Source of the DNA: Desmodesmus armatus
Lineage: Eukaryota > Chlorophyta > Chlorophyceae > Sphaeropleales > Scenedesmaceae
DNA: 64,000 bases
Assembly (NCBI GenBank): GCA_007449985.2
Contig: VIIQ02000008.1
Span: forward strand, 372,001 to 436,000
Direction: 5' to 3'
The notes under the pieces are model-generated. The model was not told the DNA's origin. It saw only the letters and a list, made by a program, of their open reading frames with translations, and did no database searches. The position numbers and the translations under genes were made by a program. Shown here piece after piece: positions 1 to 10,453 of this stretch. Position 1 is the stretch's first letter, and each line of letters opens with the position of its first letter.

Positions 1-240
1 CGGTTTGAACTGAGCGTGACGTGTCATGCTGATTACAGCACAAGAGGGTGGCTTCTGGTGGCAGGAGCAGCCGCCGATCAAGCAGAAGTGTGTATGGTGC
101 CGATGCGGCAGGCGGCACAGCCTTGCCATGCACGCAGTCGAATTCGCTACCCCACCTTGCAGGATGTTAGGCTGTACCCTGCACGCTACATCCAAGACAA
201 GCCAAGGCTTCTTTTATGCAACCAAATGTCCACTGTGCAG

Positions 241-2312
241 GCAACCCCACGAACATTATAGTGGCCATGGCTTACAGGATGGGTTTCCTGGAATACACCA
301 AGTGGATGGCACTGCCAACAATAGGTGAGCTTAGAATTGCGGCTGTTGTATTGGCTCCTTGGTGTTGCTAGCACTGGCAATGGCGACTGGCTGGTGGCAC
401 AACAATAGTCTGGCACTCTCACTTGAACTGCCTGCAGGAGGCAGCTGTTGGTTCCATGCCCTTGCTCAATGATGGGGTCGCGCCCCCCCTGTCATGCTGT
501 CAAACGGTGCTGTGAGTGCACTTATCAACATCCCATGTCTATGTCTCACACCTTGGCTGCGCATGCTGCTGCTGTGTTGTTCCCGCAGCCGCCGGCTTTG
601 CCGGCCTTGCTGCCGTGCTTGCCGTCCACTGGAACCGCATACCAAGGCATCTGCAGCTCCCAGCCCTGCACCCTGCCATCATGCTGGTGGACAAACCTGG
701 AGCTATACTAGGCAGCATCAACATCCTCTCCTGCCTGGGCCTGCTGGCCGCTGCCCCTGCACTCCAGTGGGAGATGTGGCTGGTCACACTTGTGTGTGCC
801 TTGCTGCACGCCCTGTACAACTTCACTGCATATGTGGCCTACCGGGGGCGGTGGTCTACTGCCAGTGCTGCTGGCAGTACGGCAGCACATCTGCAGGAAG
901 GGGCAGCTGCCGCCCCTGAACAGGGCACAGTGACAACAACAGCAACAGCAGCAGCATCTGCATCGCAAGAGCAGCAGCATGCAGCAGGTGTGATAATGGA
1001 GCACTCTCCACAGCAGCAGCAGCATGAGGGGCGTGTTACTGTGCAGCTTGGGTTGACGCAACAGGAGCAGCATCAGCAGGTGCTACACCAACAGCCGCAG
1101 AGTCAACAGCCGCCGCTGCCGCCACAGCAGCAGCGGCGGCGCTGTCCAGCACAGTTGCCTGCTGCAGGTGCAGATCCGAGGTGTGCTGGGGCAGCAACTG
1201 GCAGCAGTTCGGGGCAGTCTGCTGCGAGCGAGGCGGATGCAGAGGTGTGTCTAGACGATGGAGAGCTGGCTCTGCACAGCAGGTCTTGCAGCAGGCAGCA
1301 GCTGCTGACAGCCCAGCAGCATGCAGCATGCTCAAGTCCTGCCGAGTTGCCGCTTCAGGGCAGCGGGGGGATGCAGGCAAAGCCGACCACTGCATGGCTT
1401 TGGAGGTGGATCATTGTGAGAAAGGGAGGGACGTGCATGGGTCGCAGCCGGCAGAAGCGTCTGCAGCAGGGGTGTGTGGAACAGCTGGCGGCAGCAGTTC
1501 AGGCGCGACAATGGGGCTGCACCTGCCGCCCGCACCTACGTTTTGGAGAGCCTTTGTTGTGCTTCCTTGGGAGATTGTGCCGTTTGTGCTGGGCATGTTC
1601 TGTGTGGTGGAGGGCCTGAATGCCAACGGCTGGGTTGACAGACTAGCAGCGTGGCTGGCAGGGGGGTTGGGCGGCAGCGTGTGGGGTGCACTGTTTGGTG
1701 TTGGCGGTCTCAGCCTGCTGCTGGCAAACGTTATAAACAACCAGGTGAGCAATCCTGCAGTGTGTTGGAGTGGGAGCTTGCAACACTGTGGCCTGCTGTG
1801 CCTGTGGATGTCGTCTCTAGCCCAATCAACGCAAACATTGAAAGCCATCGTGTGTGTTGTGCATATCCAGGCCCGACATAGGCATATGAGCATGCGGTGA
1901 ACGTGACTGACGTTGCAATGTTCCTTTCCCTTGCTGCCCCTGATGCTTTCCCTGCTGCCTTGTCATGCTGTGCCTGCTGCAACAGCCCATGACCATTCTC
2001 ATGACAAGGGTCTGCATCAGCCCTGCCTTCACACAGCCTTTGGCTCTTGCTGCAGCGGCAGCTGGTACGGGGCATGCAGCCGCAGTGCCGGTGGCATCAG
2101 CATTTGCAGTGGTTGTTGCTTCCAACACCGCTGCAAACTTCAGCGTCATGGGGGCACTGGCTGGCATCATGTTTGTTGACATTTTGCGGCAAAGGGGCAT
2201 GAAGCACTTTGACTATGTGACATTCAGCAAGCTCATGCTTCCTGCTGGTGTTCTCAGCACGGTGTTGCCTTTGGTCGTCCTGGGGGCTGAGTTTGTGACA
2301 TGGAGGTTGTGA
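241..2312 (+). CDS. ArsB/NhaD-type anion transporter, 3' part of gene (5' end outside window)
   Basis: This is a membrane anion permease of the ArsB/NhaD (ion transporter) superfamily; the substrate is unknown, with arsenite, citrate or Na+/H+ exchange all possible. Visible exons are 241-324, 589 to about 1300-1500, an unresolved junction, then up to 1744, and 1986-2312 (TGA). The first exon encodes NPTNIIVAMAYRMGFLEY, which resembles the conserved GNPTN loop and following helix. Later exons carry LLANVINNQ joined to PMTILMTR, the second conserved half-site, followed by a final membrane helix. Splice phases match at 324/589 (phase 1) and 1744/1986 (phase 0). A Gln/His/Ser-rich insert (about 890-1500) separates the two halves, as cytosolic loops do in this family. 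Inside it the reading frame changes with no clear splice pair, so an unrecognised intron or an indel must lie there. The gene starts left of the window; bases 1-240 look like intron. Confidence 0.75.
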
Positions 2313-2538
2313 TGGCCTTGTGGTTGTCATGATGAACAGTTGCCACCTGTCCTCCCCTTTGACCGCAGAGGGTCCCATGGCATTAGGCAGCTGTAGTTCC
2401 CCATTCAATTGAACTTTTATTTCTTCTTCACTACACAAACCTGTGATCAAGCCCACCCCCCTCCATCAGTTTCGGGTTACCCCCACCACCCATACACCAG
2501 GTCGATCTTGTGAACTCGCTTTGCACTCCTGCAGCGTT

Positions 2539-5500
2539 ATGGGGCAATTGAATCGTCTCAATTGTATTGAAGGCCGTCAACGGGCCCAAATCCAGTCTCT
2601 GCATCGTCAAGGCGTGGTCCCTCGAGTCTCTGCCCCTCTGATTCAGAGGCCAGCACGGCAGCACATCGTCAGGGCAGGTCCCGATGAAGGCGACAGCGAA
2701 GCAGATTTACAAAAGCGCTTTTTCAGCAGCAGCAGCCCTGAGGAGCAGCGCAAGCAGCAACCTGGCAGTAGCAGCGACCAGAAGCAGCAGCAGAACATCA
2801 TAGACAATGTCAACCCCTATGAATTGGGCCGTCAGGCACGGCGTGCCTTCGACGATGTGTGGGGCCAAATCAGCTCTCTCACAACCCCAACCAAGAGCTA
2901 TGTCTTCGATGACATCCTTGACCCCTCCCTCTCCCTAGAGGAGGACGAAAACAGCAACGACACCACAGTGCTGGTGGTTGGTGCAACAGGCAGGGTGGGC
3001 AGGATCCTCATTCGTAAGCTGCTGCTGCGTGGCTACAAGGTCAAGGCGTTGATCAGGCTGCGTGAGGGCTTCAGGGAGTCAAAAGAGGACATCGAGGGCC
3101 TGCCCAGTGCTGTGGAAGTGGTCACTGGCGATGTGGGAGAGTTGAAGGCCTGCCAGAAAGCTATCAGGGGGGTGGATAAGGTGGGTGTGGGGCTTAAAGC
3201 TGCCTGTGACAGTGCCATACCATAATTGGGGGAGCAGGTCAACTAACGTTGACCAGCAGGGTTTTGTGAGAGGGACACACGTTGCCTGTGCCAGGCTGTT
3301 GCAGGTCATGTCTGTTTTGGGTGTGGGTGCGTCTGCGGGTGCGGGTGCGGTTCAGCGATGCTGTGCTGTGTTGTGTGGGCATCATGGAAGCGTGCCTTTC
3401 TTGATCTTATCAAGAAAGGCACCATCTCCCGTCAGGGGTATCCCAGAAGGCAGCAGCACCTGCAGGGGCGCAGCAGCTGTCATACAGCCTCACACACACT
3501 TCAGCCTCAGCAGTTGCACCCCTCATTTGGGCCCAGCCCCTCCCAGCCACCAGCACAGCTTCCTGCAGTTGCATGGACTGCACAGTTTTGCGGTCCATTT
3601 GTTCCTGCCGCCACCTGGCCTTGTGGACATGTTCCCTCACTTTCCCTGAGTGCCAAGCTGGTGTACAAGATTGCCCGTTCAACCTGTGCTGGTGTTTCCT
3701 TCATGCATGTGCTGACGTTGTCGCCCGTCTTCCTTACCGCCTGTGCTGCTCCCCCTTGTGCAGGTCATCTTCTGCGCAGCTGCTCGCACCGCGTTTACTG
3801 GCGAGCTGAACCGTGTGGATGCAGCGGGTGTCAGCAACGTGGCCAGCAGCATGCAGGACGAGCTGTTCAGGCGCACCAAGGCCAAGGGAGGGAAGTACAG
3901 CCCCTTTGCCAAGAGGGAGGTGGCTGACTTTGCGCGTGTCTACCACCAGCTGCGCTGGGATGTGGAGTTTGTGGGCGTCATGGTGAGTTTGCATGAGGAG
4001 TGTGGGTGGGTGGTGGTGGTGGTGATGGGGGGGGGGGGGGCTTGTTGCAGTGGGGGGTGGGACGGGCCCCACAGGGGTCTGCACATGGTCAGCATGGGTT
4101 CGTGCGCCAGCTGCGCTGGGATGTCGAGTTTGTGGGCGTCATGGTGAGTGCAAAATGTGCATGCAGAATGTTTTGGTTCCTGTTGTCGTGGGGATGGGGG
4201 CCATACAGGGGTCTGCAACTCAATTGCTTGGTTCTTGCGCCAGCTGCGATGTGGAGTTTGTGGGCGTCATGGTGAGTGGGCATGAGGAGTGTGGGGGCAC
4301 TTGTTGCAGTGGGGGTGGGACAGGCCCCATAGGGGGCTGCACATGCTCAGCACGGGTCTTGCGCCAGCTGCGCTGGGATGTGGAATCATCTCACAGTGTG
4401 GGCGTCATGGTGAGTGTGCATGCAGAATGTTTTGGTTCCTGTTGTAGTGGGGATGGGGCCTGCAAATCAATAGCTTGGTTCCTGCGCCAGCCTTGTCAGC
4501 AACAGCTGTTGCTACAGAAGGGAGCAAAGCGGTTCGTGGGCCAACTTCAGCATTCAGAAACTGGCAACCTGCGCTTGCAGCTGGCCGGCACCAGTCCGTG
4601 CATGCTGCAGCAACCACTGCACAACACAACTGTCCTTGCCTGTCAAGTCACCACGACTCCCCCCCCCCTTTCTCCTTCCCTGCCGCCCTGCCTTGCTTGC
4701 AGAACGAGGACGGCACCGTGAAGCAGGACGCCCAGCGCTCCAACCTGGCCACCGCAGAGATCACAGAGGGCAACAACCTCGTGTTTGCTGGCGCCCTGTT
4801 CAACCGTGGGGCCTTTGCTGAGGTCGGTGCTGAGCTCAACCCTCTGCTGCCTGGTGGAGATGAGCGGCTGAGGGACACGGAAGGCCTCACCATGAGGGTC
4901 AGGGCAGAGGGGCATGTCTACGCATGTGTGCTGCGCACAAGTGAGTACTTTGGGGCTCCTTTTTGGGGAGTTGGGGAGTAGGCGCGTGGAGTTGATGAGC
5001 GGGCGAGGGGAATTGGGGAGTATGTGTGGACACAGAGGGCCTCACCATGAGGGTCAGGGCAGAGGGGCATGTCTACGTGTGTGTGCTGCACACCAGTGAG
5101 TACTTGGGTCTGCCATTTTGGGAGTTTGGTGGACGCGAGGGGGTCATGCAGGTTGATGATGTCCAGCTTGCTGGGTGTGTTGTGTGGGCAGGGTGCGATG
5201 GTACCTGCCTGACGCAGCGTTGATGCTGCTTGCTGCTCGTGGCAGGGTCTTGATTAGTCAAGGGTGGGAGAAGGCGGGGTGAATGGAGTGGCTGGATTTG
5301 GGAACAGGGTGGAGACGTTGATGCGCTTCAGGCTGAACAGCAGCCGGTGGCCCAGCAGTACAATGGTGTGCATGTGTGCAGACACAGGGAGTGCATCCAG
5401 CCAATGCATCAACCATCCAAAGTGTGTGTTGGTTTCATGCACAGGTTCTGCTAGTAATGTTTTGTTGTTCCCACATGACCAACAGCATTACCAGGATTGT

Positions 5501-7077
5501 CCACATCACTCTCCTGAATCTGCACGGCAGAGCAACATCATCAAGTCTGACCTACTTTTCCCTTCCCTAAAAGCAACACACTAACTGTCTATGGTGTGTC
5601 GTGCTGCGCTGTTCTGTGTCCTTCCGCCCTGTCTTGCAGAGGAGGGCTTCAGGTACGTTGCCCGCTTCCCCACCCGCATCAACGGGCGCTACTGCACCGT
5701 CCGCCTCCCATGGGCGCTGTTCAGGGCAGAGACAGAGGGCTCCCCACCCCTCGAGCCCTCATCCGTGGTTCGCATCGGTCTGCGCTACGAGCTCCGTAAC
5801 ACCCCCCGGGCTCCTGCAGTCACCGGGGGCCTGCAGCAGCAGCCCATGCAGTCAGCACAGCCCATGCAGCAGCTCGACCCGCAGCCTGCAGGCGCAGCAA
5901 AGCAGCAGCTGTTTGTGCCCGAGGGCGCGCGGCTGCCAGCCAGTGCTGACCCCGCCATGCGGGCGCGCTCGCTGCAGCTACAGCAGCAGCGCGCGCAGGA
6001 GCAGGAGCAGCGGTTCTCGCGATTCAAGATAGAGATAGACTGGATCAAGGCGCTACCGGCGGGGGTGGAGCCGGAGTTTGTGCTGGTGTCGTGTGCTGGC
6101 TCTGCCACCCGGCCCGGGGTTGAGCTGGACGACCTGTCGAGGATCGTGGCTGCGAAGCGCAAGGGGGAGGAAGCGCTGCGAGCCTCTGGCCTGGGCTACA
6201 CCATCATCAGACCTGGTCCCTTGGTGGTGAGTGGTGCATGCCGATGATGATAGCATGGGTATATGTGTATATCTTATGTCTGAGACACCTGGAGGGATAA
6301 AGGTCACAAGACCGAAAAGTGTCACACAACTGCAATCAAAGCATGGGTGCGAAGCAGCATGCGCATCAGACCTATATGTATGTAAGCAGGTGGCTTGTGG
6401 TTATGACAAGGCCCCTTGCAGGTGTTTGCCAGTTACTGGCTGGAACGGGCACAGTTTGACTCTGTCATAATGTGACGGAGTCAGATCGTGAGAAACTGGT
6501 GTGCGCTGCAATTTGCCTGTATGCATGGCATGTGGTTGTTGCGTCTGGCAGACATGCAACAGGAATAGCCATGCTGTAACTGCAGCATCCCGCCAGGCGG
6601 GGCCATGGGGCGTGCTGGTGTGCAAACCCTGCGGCTGGCGTGCTGACAGCATAAGGTGCAAAACCCCAACCCGGCAGCGCCCACAGTCGGCTGCATCATG
6701 CTACAAAGCTTCAGACAAGCTCATGCCGACAATCAAAACACACTGAGACATACCTCGTCTGTCTTTGCTGCCTGCTGCTTTCCCTGCCTTTTCTCATGCC
6801 GTTTTTTTATTGAATTTTGCAGGACGAACCGGGAGGCTACAGGGCGCTGGTGTTTGACCAGGGAGACCGTATCGGCCAGAGCGTGAGTGCTGCTGATGTG
6901 GCAGACATCTGCCTGCGTGCCCTGCACGAATCAGAGGCGCGCAACAAGACCTTTGATGTCTGCTACGAGTTCCAGAAGGACGAGGGGCTGCAGCTGTACG
7001 AGCTGGTGGCGAGCATCCCAAGCAAGGGCGGGAACTACCTAGCACAGGCGCTGTCCACACTTGCAAAGAACACGTGA
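2539..7077 (+). CDS. HCF173: HCF173, atypical SDR with CIA30 domain; psbA translation factor
   Basis: HCF173 is a chloroplast protein needed to start translation of psbA mRNA (photosystem II D1) and to stabilise that mRNA. Exons are 2539-3180, 3764-3982, 4703-4940, 5640-6226 and 6823-7077; all phases close and give 646 residues. The N-terminal 47 residues are basic and Ser-rich, fitting a transit peptide. The Rossmann motif GATGRVG starts at residue 148. A CIA30-like insertion (about 260-470) contains LVFAGALFNRGAF and GRYCTVRLPWALF. The SDR fold resumes with EFVLVSCAGS, GLGYTIIRPGPL (about 550-561) and the C-terminal NNYL/ALSTL-type end, here GGNYLAQALSTLAKNT. The order and motifs match the plant protein closely. 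ATG 2539 was chosen because the frame further upstream has no ATG. TGTAA lies 35 bp after the stop. Introns 2 and 3 hold duplicated exon ends (separate entries). The gene begins only 226 bp after the ArsB-like gene. Confidence 0.93.
3392..3422. repeat. Perfect intronic hairpin, 14-bp stem
   Basis: In HCF173 intron 1, GTGCCTTTCTTGAT is followed by a 3-base loop and its exact reverse complement. The sequence CTTTCTTGAT also forms the inner stem of the fold-back in the aminopeptidase intron near 57616, so a common source is possible. Function unknown. Confidence 0.8.
3940..4480 (+). repeat. Tandem repeat of HCF173 exon 2 end plus splice donor (4 copies)
   Basis: The last about 40 bases of exon 2, encoding LRWDVEFVGVM, and the GTGAGT donor (3983) recur three more times in intron 2 with donors at 4144, 4272 and 4410, about 130-160 bp apart. 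A further copy near 4440-4500 lacks the donor. Copies 2 to 4 are each preceded by GCGCCAG, a possible acceptor. Used as cassette exons they would be 33, 28 and 42 nt long, so the first and third keep the frame. The spacer (TTTTGGTTCCTGTTG, GGGGTGGGACGGGCCCC and similar) is repeated too, so whole exon-intron units were duplicated. Confidence 0.9.
4873..5102 (+). repeat. Tandem duplication of HCF173 exon 3 end plus donor
   Basis: About 75 bases at the end of exon 3 (from GACACGGAAGGCCTCACC to the donor GTGAGTACTT at 4941) are repeated with few changes at 5028-5102, with an intact donor at 5096. The spacing is 155 bp. This is a second, independent boundary duplication in the same gene. Confidence 0.9.
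5374..5421 (+). repeat. Dispersed 40-bp element, copy 1 (HCF173 intron 3)
   Basis: Full copy of a short dispersed repeat with the core AGACACAGGGAGTGCATCCA followed by GCCAATGCATCAACCATC. It is preceded by a TG-rich stretch and lies in the sense direction of the host gene. Other copies are at 12703, 28349 (reverse), 8997 (reverse, partial) and 55085 (reverse, partial). Confidence 0.85.
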
Positions 7078-7111
7078 AGAGCTGGACATCGGATGTGAGA
7101 GGTGGCCGGAC

Positions 7112-7116
7112 TGTAA
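7112..7116 (+). promoter_or_regulatory. Polyadenylation signal TGTAA of HCF173
   Basis: TGTAA is the usual green-algal polyadenylation signal. It lies 35 bp after the HCF173 stop codon. This is close, so the signal actually used could be further downstream. Confidence 0.5.
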
Positions 7117-8152
7117 TGTGGACACCCTTTGCACACGTGGAGTGCTAGCGCTGCTGGCGTTGCCGCCAGTATTTGTGTGGCTGTTGGGGAAGCCCTTGGT
7201 GGGGTGAGGGTACACCAGGTGGTGTGTCGGTGCTCTATGTGTGCGAAAGAGGGTCCTTGTGCTGTGCTGTGTGTGGGCTTGTCGTTCGGCGGGATCGAAT
7301 CTCACCGGGCCTGCAGGCCTTGCTGAATTTTTGTTGGGCCTACATCGTGGCCACCACTGTTGCATGCACTGCTGGGGTATTGCGCTCTGTGCTGTGGTGC
7401 AGTTGAGGCGGGTGTTTAGTGGCTGCACTGCATGTGCTTGAGACACAGCTTGAGTTTTGGGCAATTGTCAGTTGGCTTTGCCAGGCAGTTGCCTGTGACC
7501 TGCGGTGGGGACCCCACAGCCATAAGTGGGCTGTTGACACCACAGTCTCTGTGGCACCACAATCTCTTTTGTAGGGCAGTGATATGCTGTGAGCTACAGC
7601 CATGACACAGCGGTTTGCAACTAGCTTGTTTCTTTTACGCCAAGTGTGCCATCGCGTGGCAGCTGAGCCCTTGCTGTAAGTGTGTTAGTCCTGTCACGTA
7701 CTTCAACACTCCTTCTGCAGAAACACAATGACTACTGCAGGCATGCTGGCCCTGTTACAGCCTTGATGTTGAATTTCAGCTGGCTGGGCAATGCTGACAG
7801 CTGGAAACAGTCACAAACAGTCCAAGAAGTCAGGTCGAGCATTATTCACATGCCGTGGCCGCACACTGTTGTCAGCTGCCGCAGCCGCAGCAGCAGGTGC
7901 CATGGCAATCAACATGTTCAGTCAATTTCAACAACTGTACTCCAGTACAACACCCAGAGAGTGCTGCTGCTGTTGCTGCCACCTCCCCAGGCAGCACTTG
8001 CATGCACAGACAAACCCATGCAGACCGCCCGCTCCTGCTGCATGTCCATAGTGTGCAACCAGGCAACTCAACATCCCTACAAGGCTCAACCCCGTTGCAC
8101 CCAGACACACACTGTACTTGAGAACATGCAGCAGCATGCTGCTGTTGATGCG
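7117..8152. other. Convergent 3' intergenic region, HCF173/VPS29
   Basis: About 1 kb between two converging genes. I see no exon, RNA gene or long repeat. It probably holds the 3' UTRs of both genes. Confidence 0.5.
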
Positions 8153-8157
8153 TTACA
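8153..8157 (-). promoter_or_regulatory. Polyadenylation signal TGTAA of VPS29
   Basis: On the minus strand TGTAA occurs 16 bp after the VPS29 stop codon. The position is very close to the stop, so its use is uncertain. Confidence 0.45.
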
Positions 8158-8173
8158 GTACAGAGGGGGGAGG

Positions 8174-10141
8174 TCAAGCTGCAACTGGTGGAGCTGAGCT
8201 GGTCTTGGTGTGTTCGATCTTCTCCACCTTGACTTCCCCATTGACCAGCTTGTACACGTAGATAGTGGCCTGCAGGCAAGCAGGCAAAGCAAGCATGCAG
8301 GTAAGAAAAAAGGAAGGAAGGAAGGAAGGAAGGAAGGAAGGAAGGAAGGAAGGAAGGAAGGAAGGAAGGAAGGAAGGAGGGGGATTTGGCTCAAGGCAGG
8401 GTGCTTCAGTGTCCAGGTTTTGTACGCACAGCACCAGTAGTGGTGTTGTGCCCACTGCAACCCTGGACCATCCCCACCTCCCTCTCTATACTAGTGTCGG
8501 GTCCGGGGCAGGTGGTAAAGACTTTCATAATCTTGGTAAAGCAATGCGGATAACACCTGCTGACGGACAGTGGCAGCTGCGCTGCAAACAATTGCTGGAC
8601 CCTTTTTCATGACAGCCGGCGATTGCTTCACGTCGGTTCATCAGCTTGGGAAACTCAACTCCCTCACACCTTTGTTGGCTGTCACTACCCTGCTACATCC
8701 CTTCCCTGCTGGCTTTTGAAAACTACTTGATGTGATTGAACTCAGCTGTGGCAGCAGTGCAGTTCTGGGTGCAATAATGTGTGCACTTGAGGTGCCCAGC
8801 AGGTGGAACTTGAGAAAAGGCGCCTGAGGTTGCAAGTGCAGTGTGGCAGGTAGCCACCCACCTTACTGCCATCTAAGTCCATAAGCACAAAGCTGGGCTG
8901 CACTTCCTGACCAAAGGTGCTGTAGGCCCCAGTGGCTGACCCGGGGTTGATTTGTAGCTGATCTTCGTGGTTCACAGCCTGCACAGGGCACACACATGCA
9001 CTCCCTGTGTCTATACACACACTCATGTGTCAACGCACGTGCACATGCATGCCAGGTGTTACCTACATCAATGATTGCCAACATATCAAGACACATCCAC
9101 ACGAGGCGGTGCCTACAGCAATGTTTGCCAACAAATCACGACACATGCAAATGTGCCTGACAGCCGGGCTAGTACTGAGTGGGGCGTACCTATGCCACAT
9201 GCCCTATCCTGTGCTACCCTGCCATGCCCTGCACTGCCCCAAAACCAGTAATAGTGCTGTTGACCCCACCTTGAATTCGTGTGTGTGCCCCGTCACCAAA
9301 ATGTCCACGCCCATCTGCCGCTGCAGGATGGCCAGGGCCTCTTTGTCACCCCAGGGCACCACTTGGTGGCCATGACACACACCAACCTTGAAGTCAGCTA
9401 TCTGCAGCACCTGCAGCACGGGATGAAGCGACCAGCAGGCTGCATGTTGTTGCTTTCACGATTAGCGGTGATATCACCCAGCAGGGGTTGCTTGCTGCAC
9501 CATGGTTTGCTGACGGTCACAGCTCCAGCTCAAGACTGCACAGGACGGGTGCACTTGTGTGGCAGGATGTCAGAGGATAAGCATACACGTTGGGTCTAGC
9601 AGGTTGTGTGCAGCAGTGTCCGCCGCTCTTGCAGATTCTGCTGCTTGTGGCTGGGTGGTGTTGTCAGGCCGTCCGGCACTCCTGCTGGCAACTGCCGAGG
9701 ACATCAACCAGCCCATACAGCACAGCAGCACATGCAAGACACGTCACTGCTCTGCAACAGGTCTGGGTTGCAGCTGCCAACTGCTGCTAGCCAGTTCGCT
9801 GCAGCTGCCTTTTGTGCTGTGACCTACCAGTTGCTCAGGAGACTCAAAGTCATCAAAGTCCCCTTGCACAACGCGCACATCCCCACATATACCCTTCAGG
9901 AACTCCAAAGTAGACTGCAACAAGACAGCAGCAAAGGTAGGGGCTGAGTCATCCTCATCCTGCTGCTTTCACACAGGTGCACACATGCTCCCCCTGCAGA
10001 GCACCCAACCTTGGTGCACAAGTTGCCCGTGCAGAGTATCTGATGGATCTTCCCAGGTTTCAAAAGCTCTTTGAACTTTGCGGGTATGTCTGTGGTTCTG
10101 TGTGGAATGTGCAGGTCGCCTATGCAGAGGACCAGCACCAT
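8174..10141 (-). CDS. VPS29: VPS29, retromer subunit
   Basis: VPS29 is the metallophosphoesterase-fold subunit of retromer, which recycles cargo from endosomes to the Golgi; it binds VPS35. Exons (minus strand) are 10141-10010, 9914-9828, 9410-9270, 8978-8862 and 8269-8174. All junctions are phase 0 with GT-AG ends, and they give 190 residues, the normal family length. Conserved segments are GDLHIPHR near the N-terminus, [54 protein letters not shown] and [10 protein letters not shown], in the expected order. The start ATG gives [15 protein letters not shown], aligned with known VPS29 starts. Intron 4 contains a GGAA microsatellite and intron 3 a partial dispersed element. No truncation or frameshift is seen. 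Confidence 0.96.
8311..8378. repeat. GGAA microsatellite (about 17 units) in VPS29 intron 4
   Basis: Uninterrupted AGGA/GGAA repeats on the plus strand, read as TTCC on the coding strand of VPS29. The repeat is purely intronic and probably length-variable between strains. Confidence 0.95.
8997..9022 (-). repeat. Dispersed element, partial copy (VPS29 intron 3)
   Basis: On the minus strand it reads AGACACAGGGAGTGCAT, preceded by a TG-rich stretch, and then diverges. It matches the 5' half of the full element and lies in the sense direction of VPS29. Confidence 0.7.
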
Positions 10142-10398
10142 GAATATGATATTGTGAGATCAAGCTTCAGTGGGACCGTCGCGCCAGGCCAGCAAGGTCA
10201 ACGGGAATTATGCGTCAGGATGTCGAGTGCGTCATAATCATTGAAGCATGACAAACACACCGTTTGCAGTAGTTGGTCGGGGCAGTTGGGGGTGTAGATC
10301 CAAAACCTCGCAGATGAGTCAAGCTGTCCGCCACCTCAACTTCACACGTACATACCATTGCTTTGAGGTTTCCTGTTTTCTTACATACAAATAAACAA

Positions 10399-10453
10399 GG
10401 GCGACAGATGGCGGTGATCACTCAGCAGCAGGGCGACAGATGGCGGTGATCAC
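10399..10453. repeat. 32-bp tandem duplication
   Basis: GGGCGACAGATGGCGGTGAT plus CAC occurs twice without change, separated by CTCAGCAGCA-type sequence, with a 32-bp period. No function is apparent. Confidence 0.85.

Noticed and set aside
1..240. Open frames at the left edge
   Set aside because: They show no transporter sequence, and an acceptor at 240 starts the GNPTN-type exon, so this is treated as intron.
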